Below the pieces are notes generated by a model. That model was not told the origin of the DNA. It saw only the letters and a list, made by a program, of their open reading frames with translations, and ran no database searches. Below, piece by piece: positions 1 to 9,759 of a DNA stretch of 64,000 nucleotides (positions are counted from its first letter, which is position 1; every line of letters starts with the position of its first letter). Source of the DNA: Solenopsis invicta (Eukaryota; Arthropoda; Insecta; Hymenoptera; Formicidae); assembly GCF_016802725.1 (NCBI RefSeq), contig NC_052679.1, positions 16,237,635 to 16,301,634 of the forward strand. The letters are read 5' to 3'. The position numbers were made by a program, and so were the translations under genes.

Positions 1-127
1 ACTGAAAGAAATTGTTACTAATTAGTTTAACGATCAGGCGGCAGAGTTCTTTAATGAGGGGATACAAAAGTTGGTGTCACGACTTAACAAATGTTTAGAT
101 ATTAATGGCGACTATGTTGAAAAGTGA
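1..127 (+). pseudogene. mariner-type transposase C-terminal relic
   Basis: The frame ending at the TGA at 125-127 reads like the tail of a mariner-type transposase: a bulky FF-x-x-GI-x-KLV-x-R block, then KCL, then GDYVEK just before the stop. The same frame carries a TAG at 23-25, so it is not open over its length. The rest of the transposase would lie left of the window. It is probably a dead transposon end next to the prenyl-transferase gene. The assignment rests on this short C-terminal pattern alone. Confidence 0.45.
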
Positions 128-350
128 AAAAATGTTCATATTTTAGTTTGTGATATAATTTACGTTCATAATTAAAGTTTTTCTTACTCCATTACAAAAC
201 GGTTCTTACTTTAAAAATGACTCTCGTATTATTTTAATATATAACATCTATTTAAATAAGAGTATAACAATAACAATTTGAATAAAAAATATAAATTATT
301 GCGACTATAGATTATAATATTAATGCACTACTACATTTATTACTTTATAG

Positions 351-1378
351 ACGTTGGCCTATTTGATCATGATTGACGACATTTTAGATCAGGCAATATT
401 TCGCAGAGAAAAACCATGTTGGTATCGACATGACGGAACAGATTTAATGGCAATCAATGATGCTTTATTGTTACAGAGCAATGTGTATTATTTAATAGAA
501 AAACATTTTAAAGGGAAAGAATGTTACATTAATTTAGTAGAAACATTTCTACAGGTATGTATATATATCTGTATAATATTTGTGTGTAATGTCGGTTTAA
601 ATTTTTCTTTGAAAAATTTTTTATGAAAACATATTTGCAGGCTACATTTGATACACAAATAGGGCAGTTTTTGGATATGTCCTCGACTTCAAAGAAATTT
701 AATCTGGATCGATTTACAATGAATCGATATAATTCCATCGCTTACTCCAAATCATCAGAAATAGCATTTTTAATGCCAGTATTTTTAGCAATGCATTATG
801 TAAGTTTACTTTTTGTTTCCTTTTTTTACAGAAAAAACTGATCTCTTTACATGATAAGAAATTGTGACGTTGCTTAACGTAGGCTGGAATCGAAAAAGTT
901 CAAGAGATGTTCAAGCAATCAGAAACTATCTTGTTAGAGTTGGGACAGTTTTATCAAATTCAAGACGATTGCTTAGGTTGCTTTTTCGATTTGCGCAAAG
1001 ATAATACTGATATAGAAGAAGGAAAATGTATGTGGTTAATTGTTAAAGCTCTTGAACTCGTCACTCCGGAACAGCGTAAAACTTTAGAAGTAAATATCGT
1101 TGGTTACATGTGTTTTCCTAAACGTTGTTGCATTAATCAATTTTCTTATTTTTTTCTTTGTTTTTCAGGAATGTTACGGAGTTTTGGATCCGGAGAAAAC
1201 AAAATGCGTAAAACAGCTCTACATTGATTTGGATTTGCAGAATGCTTATTTTAAACACGAAAAAGAAACATATAATGCAATAACTGCACTGATAGAGAAA
1301 ATATCATACAAAAATCTACAACATTTTTTCATGGGTTTATTAGAGAAGCTTTATGGCAGACGAATCTGTTTTGGATAA
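351..1378 (+). CDS. farnesyl diphosphate synthase-like gene, 3' exons (partial)
   Basis: This is the 3' part of an isoprenyl diphosphate synthase of the farnesyl-PP synthase type, which condenses IPP with DMAPP or GPP and in insects feeds juvenile hormone and terpenoid synthesis. Four exons keep frame: 351-554, 641-799, 883-1089 and 1169-1378, each with AG/GT borders. The first exon holds an intact first aspartate-rich motif (DDILDQ) followed by R-R-x-K-PCWYR. The third has the FQIQDD-like region with GTDIEEGKC-like residues. The second aspartate-rich motif reads QDDCLGCF, so its last Asp is lost. That is a change expected to weaken Mg-diphosphate binding. The N-terminal exons are not in the window. 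If the third exon were started at the AG at 831, two stops (865-867, 880-882) would be included; the AG at 881-882 avoids both and restores the family-like junction. The product may be a diverged paralogue rather than the housekeeping enzyme. Confidence 0.75.
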
Positions 1379-2110
1379 ACATATCTTAAATACTACTATT
1401 TTAAGCAAGTATTTCTTTTAAGCATGTTTAACCTAAATTTTGAGCAATGTAAAAAATTAATAAATTCTATGTTTGCTACATATTAAAAATAGTTTGTCAA
1501 ATATTAATGTAAAAAAGGTACCTTTTATAAAAATTTTATGTACTATTTGCACTGTTTATAAATAAAAATGTAGTCATTGCGATTGTCGTACTTTTCCTAT
1601 GCTATTCTTAGATTATTTCTAGAATTCTTAGATTACACAATTTTTTACTTTCACGCGAGTGCAAATGGTTTCTCACAAAATGTGGAAACAATTGTCGCGC
1701 GGCAACATAGGAAATTACATTCCTTATTTATTGAGAACTGTAAGTTAATCTGCATTAGTGCAAGTGACCCTAAGTCTATTATATATGAATCATTTTTCGA
1801 CCTCAACCAAATTCTAAAATAAATAAAAATAAATTGTTTACTTGGTACGTTTAATTTACTTGAATTGATCGAAAAAAATTCATTGGTCAAACTACAACAC
1901 ATAAAATCAAGTTACATGAGTTAAATCAAATATCTTAACATTAACAATAATCTCCCTATATTCTTCTGTTGTTTTCCTGTTTTCTCTGAATAAGAAGCAT
2001 CTTTTTCGTATCTGACTTCTGTAATCTCTTCATTTTCATTAGCATGTTTTCAGATTATGTATGGAGTATATTTAAATGAATTTTTACTTGATAAATTTAA
2101 TTTTGTTCCA
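1379..2110. other. AT-rich intergenic stretch with a possible orphan first exon
   Basis: No coding gene is recognisable. One possible first exon starts at ATG 1665 and runs 25 codons to a good donor (ACT|GTAAGT at 1740). It is rich in Lys/Arg, Trp and Ser, as mitochondrial leaders are. No partner exon was recognised before the transposon begins at 2263, so this could be chance or a gene start separated from its body by the insertion. Confidence 0.25.
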
Positions 2111-2258
2111 GCAGATCATATTCTTAATTGTCATAATTTGCGTCAAAAATAATTAAAAAAATTTGTTACTTTAAGATAAAAATTTCAAAATAAAAAAACT
2201 GTATCTAATCGTAAATATTACGATAGCAAATCGATGATGATGCATTCTATTAAATAAA
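2111..2258 (+). pseudogene. P-element-like transposase C-terminal relic
   Basis: Read in frame from 2113 with two internal stops, this stretch gives A-D-HILNCH near its start and YDSKSMMMHSI near its end. The larger P-like wreck ends with A-N-HILDCH (about 18180) and YDSKSMAMHSI before its stop at 18321. The spacing is also similar, so this is the tail of a second, more decayed copy. It lies directly left of the transposon that begins at 2263. Confidence 0.6.
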
Positions 2259-2276
2259 ATAATACCCAGCAAACAC

Positions 2277-2535
2277 CAAATATAATTGTTATATAACCTG
2301 GGAGTAACAGATAATATAACAGGTGTTATACTAGAGTAGCATAACAATTATATAACTTTACTTTATTATTATAATATAACTAGGTTATAAAATTATTATG
2401 TTGCTCCGTTATTTATATCTTATAATAAATGCACATTAATACAACTGTTATATATGCGTGTTATACAACAACGGTTACGTTGATATTATATAAATATTAT
2501 ATAACATAATTTCAATTACCGCCGGAATTATATAA
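2277..2535. repeat. left subterminal repeat region
   Basis: AT-rich stretch with many short palindromic copies around TTATATAAC and GTTATA, next to the left terminal inverted repeat. The same words recur at 12715-12885 next to the right end. This is the usual arrangement for protein-binding subterminal repeats. There is no coding potential. Confidence 0.55.
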
Positions 2536-2539
2536 CTTC

Positions 2540-3405
2540 GATAGCATGCGCCATAGCGGCGCGCGCAAGTTCGCGGTTTCTTATTTCCGCTTCCGCTAGT
2601 GCTATTATATTCGTGCCACGATTACTGATTGAAGACCCGCGCTCGTCCGTGGGAGATCGTGATCGTGAACCGTGTTCGCGGGTGTCTCGTGCGCGCAACG
2701 TCCCGTCGCTCGTGAAAGGACGCGACGCCGGCAAAAGAGTCGAGGACGTGGCTTTGATTCGCTCTCGTACGAGAGCTAGATAACTTAAAGGTATGTATTC
2801 GCTATTATAGGTTAGAACACGTTGTGCACATATTTATAATACAGAGGTACTTTCCGTTTCACGCACGATGCGCATAATGCATCGTTTATCCTTGTTATTC
2901 ATCGAGTGTTAATAAACAAGGATAAACGATGCATTATGCGCATCATGCCTGAAACGGAAAATATCCTCCGACTGATTGTAGACCGGCCCTAAATCTCTTT
3001 CTGCTTCCACAGCTCCCGCTAGTGCCATCGTGTCACGATCGTGCGACGTGATCGCGACGTTTAGAAGACCGCGCCCGTCCGTGGAAGATCGTGTGTATCA
3101 CGTTCGCGGGTGTCTCGTGCGCGCAACGTCTCGTCGCTCGTGAAAGGACGCGACGCCGGCAAAAGAGTCGAGGACGTGGCTTTGATTCGCTCTCGTACGA
3201 GAGCTAGATAACTTAAAGGTAAAGACCCGCGCTCGTCCGTGGGAGATCGTGATCGTGAACCGTGTTCGCGGGTGTCTCGTGCGCGCAACGTCCCGTCGCT
3301 CGTGAAAGGACGCGACGCCGGCAAGAGAGTCGAGGACGTGGCTTTGATTCGCTCTCGTACGAGAGCTAGATAACTTAAAGGTATGTATTCGTTATTATAG
3401 ATTAG
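2540..3405 (+). promoter_or_regulatory. GC-rich triplicated 5' region with repeated splice donors
   Basis: A roughly 160-180 bp GC-rich unit occurs three times (about 2630-2810, 3065-3221, 3222-3400). Each copy runs from a GACC-GCG-C-CGTCCGTG start to a CTAGATAACTTAAAG|GTA end, and copies 1 and 3 continue GTATGTATTCG, a good splice donor. The next acceptor is TTTGTTTAG at about 4359, just before the transposase ATG at 4391. I infer promoter plus non-coding first exon(s) of the transposase gene. The open frames antisense to it are products of the base composition and look non-coding. Confidence 0.4.
2840..2966. repeat. hairpin inverted repeat, about 45-bp arms
   Basis: The left arm, around 2850-2894, contains CGATGCGCATAATGCATCG and a block ATCCTTGTT. 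It is mirrored by the right arm around 2918-2962 with few mismatches, leaving a loop of about 20 bases. It lies between copies 1 and 2 of the GC-rich unit. Confidence 0.7.
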
Positions 3406-3493
3406 AACACGTTGTGCACATTATTGCACATATAATTTGGTGATAATAATATTTTTAAACATTTTAAATTATTTATATATGTATAATTATATA

Positions 3494-3563
3494 TATAACT
3501 TATGTAAAGCTTCTTTTATGTGTGTATATATGCACACATAAAAGAAGCTTTACATAAATTATA
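3494..3563. repeat. near-perfect hairpin
   Basis: The arms are GTAAAGCTTCTTTTATGTGTG and its exact reverse complement, separated by about 8 bases. Pairing extends outward with one mismatch. Confidence 0.75.
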
Positions 3564-3580
3564 TGTATATATTATAAAAA

Positions 3581-3707
3581 TTATAAGAATCATATTTCAT
3601 ATTATTTTTAAGCATTTTTTATTATTTATACATGTATAAATATAAAATTTATACATGTATAAACAGTAAAAAGTGCTTAAAAATAATATGAAATATGATT
3701 CTTATAA
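3581..3707. repeat. foldback repeat, about 60-bp arms
   Basis: TTATAAGAATCATATTTCAT at 3581 is mirrored by ATGAAATATGATTCTTATAA ending at 3707, with further pairing inward through AATAATTTTTAAGCA-like arms. It is a MITE-like palindrome nested in the transposon leader. Confidence 0.7.
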
Positions 3708-4128
3708 ACGTTAGTAACAAGAGAACGGGCCAATAACGAGCAATAAATAAGGTTGTTCAAATTACATCTATTTTCATATTACAAGTAAATAAGTAACGCG
3801 GAACTAGTTTCTGCTTCACTATAGGCCTTCTTCTGCCGCTCTAATTATAAATACATAAATTAACTACGGAGTCAAAGTTTCACATCGAGTCGAAAAAGCG
3901 TTTTTATAATATTGTCGCAACTATTATTTCCTTATCTCATAAATGCATGCTAGTATTCGTTGTTCGTGACGAAGATCTTTGTATTGTATTTGCCTATCCA
4001 TCGTATATCTGCGTCAAAATTCGTATAGTTTTTATAATCATTACTTGTAATATGAAAATAGATGTAATTTAAACAACCTTATTTATTGCTCGTTATTGGC
4101 CCGTTCTTTTGTTACTAACGTTTATGAA
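3700..4128. mobile_element. foldback MITE (ACGGGCCAAT family)
   Basis: An inverted repeat of about 80 bp joins 3708-3790 to 4040-4120. The outer parts read ATAAACGTTAGTAAC, then ACGGGCCAATAACGAGCAAT. Related palindromic elements with the same ACGGGCCAATGACGAG block sit in OR introns at 21732-22440 and 36091-36800. The middle is AT-rich and non-coding. Confidence 0.65.
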
Positions 4129-4390
4129 AATACGAGCGACATGTATTATTATATATGATTCTTATAATTTTTGTATGATTAATGCTGTCTATACAATATA
4201 ACTTGTTAAAAGTAATTTTTAAATAATTTTATTATACTATGAAATTGATAGTAATTGTGTGATTCTTTAATCTTAAATTGAAAAATTATGAATTTAAACA
4301 TTATAATTATTTTAAACTGTTTTTTTCTTTTTTTTGAACGTAATGTAATATTTGTTTAGCATTTTATCTGTGAGTGACCACAACTGCATC

Positions 4391-6448
4391 ATGCCAAAGG
4401 ATATACGGTATTTATCTAGGAGACGAAAGGAGCAGTTAATAAATTATCAATTACATTGTCATGAAGATCCTCCTTTGTTGCAATCAATTATTCGGAACAT
4501 AGCACTTGAAGCAGTAGATGAAGCGGTAGATGAATCGGTAGATGAAGCAGTAAATATTGGTTGTATATCTTATAGAAATGATACATTGCCGACAGATCTA
4601 AACGGATTAAATGCATTAGAATCACAGTCTCATGTAGAAAGCGAATATGAAGAACATATTGAATCACAAAATGACACTCCCGTGACATTGGAAGATGTCA
4701 CAGATTGTATGGATGAAACGACTTTACGAACAGATTTACACAGATTAATAATAGAAGATAATATTTCACATAACAGTGCTAACAAATTACTTCTGATTCT
4801 AAGAAAACACGGTCATGTAGAATTAGCTAGTGATGTTAGACTTTTACTTCAAACCCCACGAAATGCGTCTGTAAATTTTAAAGTTACAGATAATGGTCAC
4901 TATATACACTTTGGCCTTTATTTTGCTCTGGAGCAATCCATAAAAATATGTCACAAATTTTTGAAAGCAAAAGAAATAAAATTAAATGTAAATGTAGACG
5001 GTTTGCCAATGTCCAAGAGTTCTGGCAGCCAATTTTGGCCTATTATGGCATCCATTGAGGAAATTGATGTTTATACAGTGCCTTTCATAATTGGAGTATA
5101 TCATGGTATGCGCAAGCCTAGTGATGCTAATGAATTTCTTTCTGATTTTGTAAATGAATTTATTGAACTTTCTCAACGTGGTACAACTGTTTGCAATGAA
5201 ACATATACGGTTGTTATTAATGCAATAGTATGTGACGCTCCGGCTAGATCATTTATTAAATATACCAAAAGTCATACTGGATATTTTTCATGTTTTAGAT
5301 GTGTACAAGAAGGCGATTTTTTCAACAATAGAGTCATTTTTCCTGAAATTGATTGTACTTTACGTACAAACGAAACATTTAGAAATCGAATTCACATTGA
5401 ACATCACATAGGTAATTCTATATTAGAAAAATTATTAATTGATATGGTTTTACAAATTCCACTGGATTATATGCATTTAGTTTGTTTAGGTGTCATGAAA
5501 AGATTGCTGCAATTATGGGTTAAAGGCAACAAAAATATTAGATTGTCAGCAGAAGGTGTAAATTCAGTTTCGAATTATCTAATTGCGATTAAGTCCTGTA
5601 TTCCATCTGAATTTGCCAGAAAACCAAGAAGTTTACATGATCTGGACAGATGGAAAGCTACAGAGTTTCGTCAATTCTTAACGTATACTCTAATTGTTAT
5701 TATGAAATCAATAATGCGACCGATACTTTACGATCATTTTGTCTCTCTTAGTGTTGCTATAAGGATATTAAGCGATCCGCAATTATGTATATCATTTAAT
5801 GCTTATGCAAATTCTCTATTAGTATGGTTTGTTTCCAATTATGGAAATATTTATGGTAATGAATATTTGTCATACAATGTTCATAATCTCGTTCATCTTG
5901 CCAACAATGTAAAAACTTTTGGTTGTTTAGACAATTTTAGCTGCTTTAAATTTGAAAATCATATGCAAAAAATTAAAAAGAAGTTACATCAATCTGGAAA
6001 ACCATTACAAGAATTATCAAATCGAATCTTTGAAGAATTACAAGTACCAATCCAGCCGCTCAATCACACGCAATATCCAATTGTAGTTTATAAACATCAA
6101 TCAGATAATAAGGACATTTCTTATTTACAATTTAAATGTTTCAAGATTGGAATAAATAAAAGTGACAATTGTGCTTTTCTCGATGATAACTCGGTGGTTT
6201 TTATTTTTGATATATTTCAACAAAATCGGGTGTTATGTACCCGTGTAAAACGTTTTATAAATCCAAAATCGTTTTTTACTGCACCGTGCGATTCGAGAAA
6301 GCTTGGCATATTTCTATTATCAAACACTACTACATTTGACATTATAACAATTCCAGTAACACGAATACAAATGAAATGTTTTAAAGTGAAATATCTTGAT
6401 GAAGTTGATTCTTATGTTACAATACCGCTTCCTCTTACTAATGATTAG
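4391..6448 (+). CDS. transposase, tnp2/Transposase_21-like
   Basis: A single long exon encodes 685 aa when started at ATG 4391. The open frame extends 13 codons upstream, but a likely acceptor (TTTAG, 4359) falls between, so I take the downstream ATG; the protein then begins with a basic R-R-R-K stretch. An acidic repeat of AVDEAVDE type follows. The core has DGLP...SSG-x-QFWPI (about residues 210-230), CDAPAR, a Cys pair in YFSCFRC (about 310), and PLDYMHLVCLGVMK (about 370). This is the layout of the tnp2-type transposases of CACTA-like DNA elements. Catalytic acidic residues probably include the Asp of DGLP, the Asp of CDAPAR and the Asp of LDYMH, by analogy. There is no stop or frameshift, so it may be recently active. 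It lies upstream of the accessory gene on the same strand. Confidence 0.7.
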   Translation: MPKDIRYLSRRRKEQLINYQLHCHEDPPLLQSIIRNIALEAVDEAVDESVDEAVNIGCISYRNDTLPTDLNGLNALESQSHVESEYEEHIESQNDTPVTLEDVTDCMDETTLRTDLHRLIIEDNISHNSANKLLLILRKHGHVELASDVRLLLQTPRNASVNFKVTDNGHYIHFGLYFALEQSIKICHKFLKAKEIKLNVNVDGLPMSKSSGSQFWPIMASIEEIDVYTVPFIIGVYHGMRKPSDANEFLSDFVNEFIELSQRGTTVCNETYTVVINAIVCDAPARSFIKYTKSHTGYFSCFRCVQEGDFFNNRVIFPEIDCTLRTNETFRNRIHIEHHIGNSILEKLLIDMVLQIPLDYMHLVCLGVMKRLLQLWVKGNKNIRLSAEGVNSVSNYLIAIKSCIPSEFARKPRSLHDLDRWKATEFRQFLTYTLIVIMKSIMRPILYDHFVSLSVAIRILSDPQLCISFNAYANSLLVWFVSNYGNIYGNEYLSYNVHNLVHLANNVKTFGCLDNFSCFKFENHMQKIKKKLHQSGKPLQELSNRIFEELQVPIQPLNHTQYPIVVYKHQSDNKDISYLQFKCFKIGINKSDNCAFLDDNSVVFIFDIFQQNRVLCTRVKRFINPKSFFTAPCDSRKLGIFLLSNTTTFDIITIPVTRIQMKCFKVKYLDEVDSYVTIPLPLTND

Positions 6449-6688
6449 GTGCAGTACAAGTTTATTGTAATATGTTTTAATGTTATAACTTCGTAACAAT
6501 TTTGTACTTTAATTTGAACTTTCGTTTTCTATGTTAAATACCGTGCAGATTTTGATATCTTGGATTCTGAAGGTTATCAAAAGGTTGGTATTTCGGTGTA
6601 AAAGTGTTTAGTAAAACCTTAATTTTGGGTGGATGTTATGTATATTAATGTAAATATTATAATCCTTTTTACAGATCGCAAGGCAAGA

Positions 6689-9502
6689 ATGTCGAATTAC
6701 AATTATGCGGTTGTACAGTTCCCCGCAGACCAAACATATTCAGAAATACCAATAACATGGCTTAAAGAAGATGACTCGCAGTGCTGGTGGCCGCCTAGAA
6801 CATCAAACTGTCCGCAGATGATTGCAAACTGTGAAAGTCCGGATTATAAAACATGGGCCACTTATAAAATAAACGTCGTAAAATTGTGCAGTAAGTATAG
6901 TGGAGCCTAATACTTAGAACTTGATCGGTTCAGTCGTTATTAATAAGTTCCTTAGGTAGTCCTCGTGAGTGGCCGGTTCGCGTATAGATATACGGGGTTG
7001 TCTCGCGCTATATTTATCATATTGTGTCTCTCGATTTTATATGTGTGTCATTATACAGACTTTTTCTTTTATTCTTTAGCATCTCTTGAATCAGCACGAA
7101 AACATGCAGCAGATTCACAATATCAGACGACCGATGAAGACGGGTTAGGAAGAGGACAAAGGCCACATGTTCCATATAATCGTTTCAGTAGTGACGCAGA
7201 AGAGTGCTCAACAAACAAACCTCGAAAGTATGTAAAAAGTACGTATTTGTATCAATAATATATCTTTACTACATATCACGTTTACATTATAAATGTTTTT
7301 GTCTTTGTTTTAAATACTGCACAAGTATTTGTCAATGTCCTGATCTCGTTAGGCTGTCGCTACATTATGTGCGTTTTCGCGATTCGTGTATTTGTATACC
7401 ATTTATGCTAAGCTAAATATGTATACCATTTGTGCTGAATAATAACTTATTGTAACTAAAAATATTAATTTAAATTGTTAGTAGTACTCATTATGTTTTT
7501 ATTTTTATTTGTAACGCAGTTATATGAAATGTATTAATTTTTGCAGAAAAACAAGTCGACATTGTTACTTCTAGGCCACCATCGTGCCCTGAAAATTTTG
7601 GCTTATCTGAAAAAGGAGCAAACCGCGAATATAGACAAGTTACAACGTCACAACAAGGTATGTTATCAATATAACATTAATTATATGTAATAAATTATAT
7701 ACATGTGTGTCATATAATTTATACATATAATTTATGTTTTAATTTTTTGTAGCAAAACGACTCAAAACGAACAACACTGGTGTTGCTAAACCACTATCAC
7801 ATCCTGAGAGCTCGAAATCATTTAATAAAGGATCAAACGATGAACGTAATAAAATGTCACAAGGGGATAGAAACGCCAATACGAGCACTATTGTCTGTAG
7901 GAATAAGTCACCATTGTTGTTTGATGACCGCGAACCTTCTGATGTAGAATATAACGATGAATATAATAGCGACGACTATAATAACGATGAATACAATAAC
8001 GATGAATCTAATAACGATGAACATAATAACGATGAATATAATAGCGACGACTATAATAACGATGAATCTACTAACGAGGAACATAATAACATTGAAATTC
8101 CAACGTCACAAGATATATTATCAATATTACGTACATTTTGTGTGTGTTATGCGTATATCCCAATCAAAACAGCGTACTCAAAATGATGTCAAAACCGTCA
8201 TTTAACCGTTTTATGTGTAAATTCATTAATACTAATCTACGTTGAAAATATTTTAATTTATCTCTTAATCATTATATATATATGTATATGTGATTTCGTA
8301 GCAATTTTTTACTCTAAATTATAGTTAATACACCTCGTAAAAAAACAAAGGATGAAACGATATCACAGTTAAATAACGGTAATATACAAGAAAGCAATAG
8401 TAGCCCATTATTAGAATTTGCTTCCGATACGGAAATTGCATCAGATGCAAATGAATCTTTGTACAAAAATACCGACGAAAATAAAAGTCCATCAATGCTA
8501 GACTGTAGACGATATTTAAGGAAGACATCTCGACTTGCATTTCATTCAGTCAAGAATAATGCAAATGCAACTGTTGCTAAAAATAGTGATACAACACTAG
8601 TCAACAACACTACTGAAACCGATGAAGATGAAGTGATAGAAGCTAGTCCTATCCAAAGAAGTGTTGCATCTAAAGTTAAACAGTGTTTGAAATTGAAGAG
8701 GAAAATTCCTGTAAAACGTTTAGATTTTTCATTATATCCTTCGCCTAAACATATTTCTACGCAAATGGAAAATGTTAATCCATTAAAAGATAAAGTTAAC
8801 ATAAGTTATCTTTCACCAATAAAAGTGCATAAGAAGACCGATATTCAAATTAAAAAATTTATTAAAGTCCAAAATGAAGATCAACCATTAACGAATAAAA
8901 TAAATAATTTCAATTTGGATGACACAGAAAACAAGCCACAAGAAAAAAAACGATATTGGGAAAGTTTAATGTGTAAATATCATTTAATAATTGTGTTAAT
9001 GTAAGTTGCTTTTATATTTAATAAAAACGTTATTTACAGAAGGTCAAAAAGAAAGGACGTTTCAAAGCAGCTTAACATGCGATGTAAAGCTGATAGAGCA
9101 AAATTAAAAGGCTCGGATTGCTGGGAATGCAGAGAAGTAATGCAATATTAATAACAATATAGTTATGAGATATGAATAAATAAATAAATATAAATGATTA
9201 TAAATATAAATCAAAAAATAAATATAAATAAATAAATATAAATATTTTCATAAAAAAGTAATTCATGATATTTGATTTTTAGTATTATCAGACTTTGAAA
9301 TTGTCTAAAGAAGAATTGCAAAAGCGAAAGAATCAATGCTCGCGACATCGGGACAGATTTGAGCGACCAAAGACACCAGAAGGTGTAATAGTTTATTTTA
9401 TTATCATTCTTTTAGATCATACATATACATATGTGCAATAAATATAATCTTTTTAAAGGTTTTTGGGATCCGGAGTTTTCTGAGACATTTGGCACTTATT
9501 GA
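6689..9502 (+). CDS. transposon accessory gene, form ending in a CtIP/Sae2-like C-terminal domain
   Basis: Eight exons keep perfect frame: 6689-6890, 7080-7238, 7547-7657, 7753-8130, 8325-8970, 9040-9136, 9283-9382 and 9459-9502 (1737 nt, 578 aa). All have AG/GT borders. The N-terminus (AVVQF..., then ITWL, CWWPPR) resembles the start of insect DUF4806 proteins. Next come a charged region with TDEDGLGRG and an Asn/Asp/Glu-rich repeat (7945-8095), then a Ser/Lys-rich linker. The last three exons encode ADRAKLKGSDCWECREYY, CSRHRDRFERPKTPEGFWDP and a stop 8 codons later. This C-x-x-C / CSRHR / R-P-x-TP-x-x-FW pattern is the Sae2/Ctp1/CtIP C-terminal domain, which in hosts binds DNA and stimulates Mre11-Rad50 at DNA ends. 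The CtIP N-terminal tetramerisation region is absent. I infer that a captured host domain may help process transposon ends. Splicing is predicted only. Confidence 0.65.
7945..8095 (+). repeat. in-frame tandem repeat, Asn/Asp/Glu/Tyr-rich
   Basis: Short units of the type GATGAATATAATAGC / GATGAATCTAATAAC repeat about nine times within an exon of the accessory gene, encoding N-D-E-Y/S/H-N runs. It is an acidic low-complexity segment, probably a flexible linker, and a likely site of length variation. Confidence 0.7.
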
Positions 9503-9759
9503 TAGCTAATAAAAGGTGAAATGTTTCGTGATTCGAAATTGTGACACGTGGTACAGAAGCATGTCTTCATTTTGATAACTCATTTTCACATCATACTCCT
9601 CATCAATTTCATGTCACTTTGACATCATTTTTACCACGTTGTTTTCACTGGGATGCGTTCATGTACACATGCATAATTAAAACTTTTTATTTCTTACTAT
9701 TTACAAGCAATATATGTATTAAAAAACTAAAAATAAAATATTGATGTATACATTTTCAG

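Noticed and set aside
832..882. Two in-frame stops (TGA 865, TAG 880) in the FPPS-like third exon
   Set aside because: They fall in the intron if the AG at 881-882 is the acceptor. That junction keeps phase and gives the expected Tyr-Ala-Gly-Ile sequence, so they are not evidence of a pseudogene.
2528..3324. Antisense open frames of 68 and 87 aa with repeated R-x-R-D-T-R motifs
   Set aside because: They are repeats of the GC-rich leader read backwards; they have no recognised domain and are better explained as a repeated promoter/first exon.
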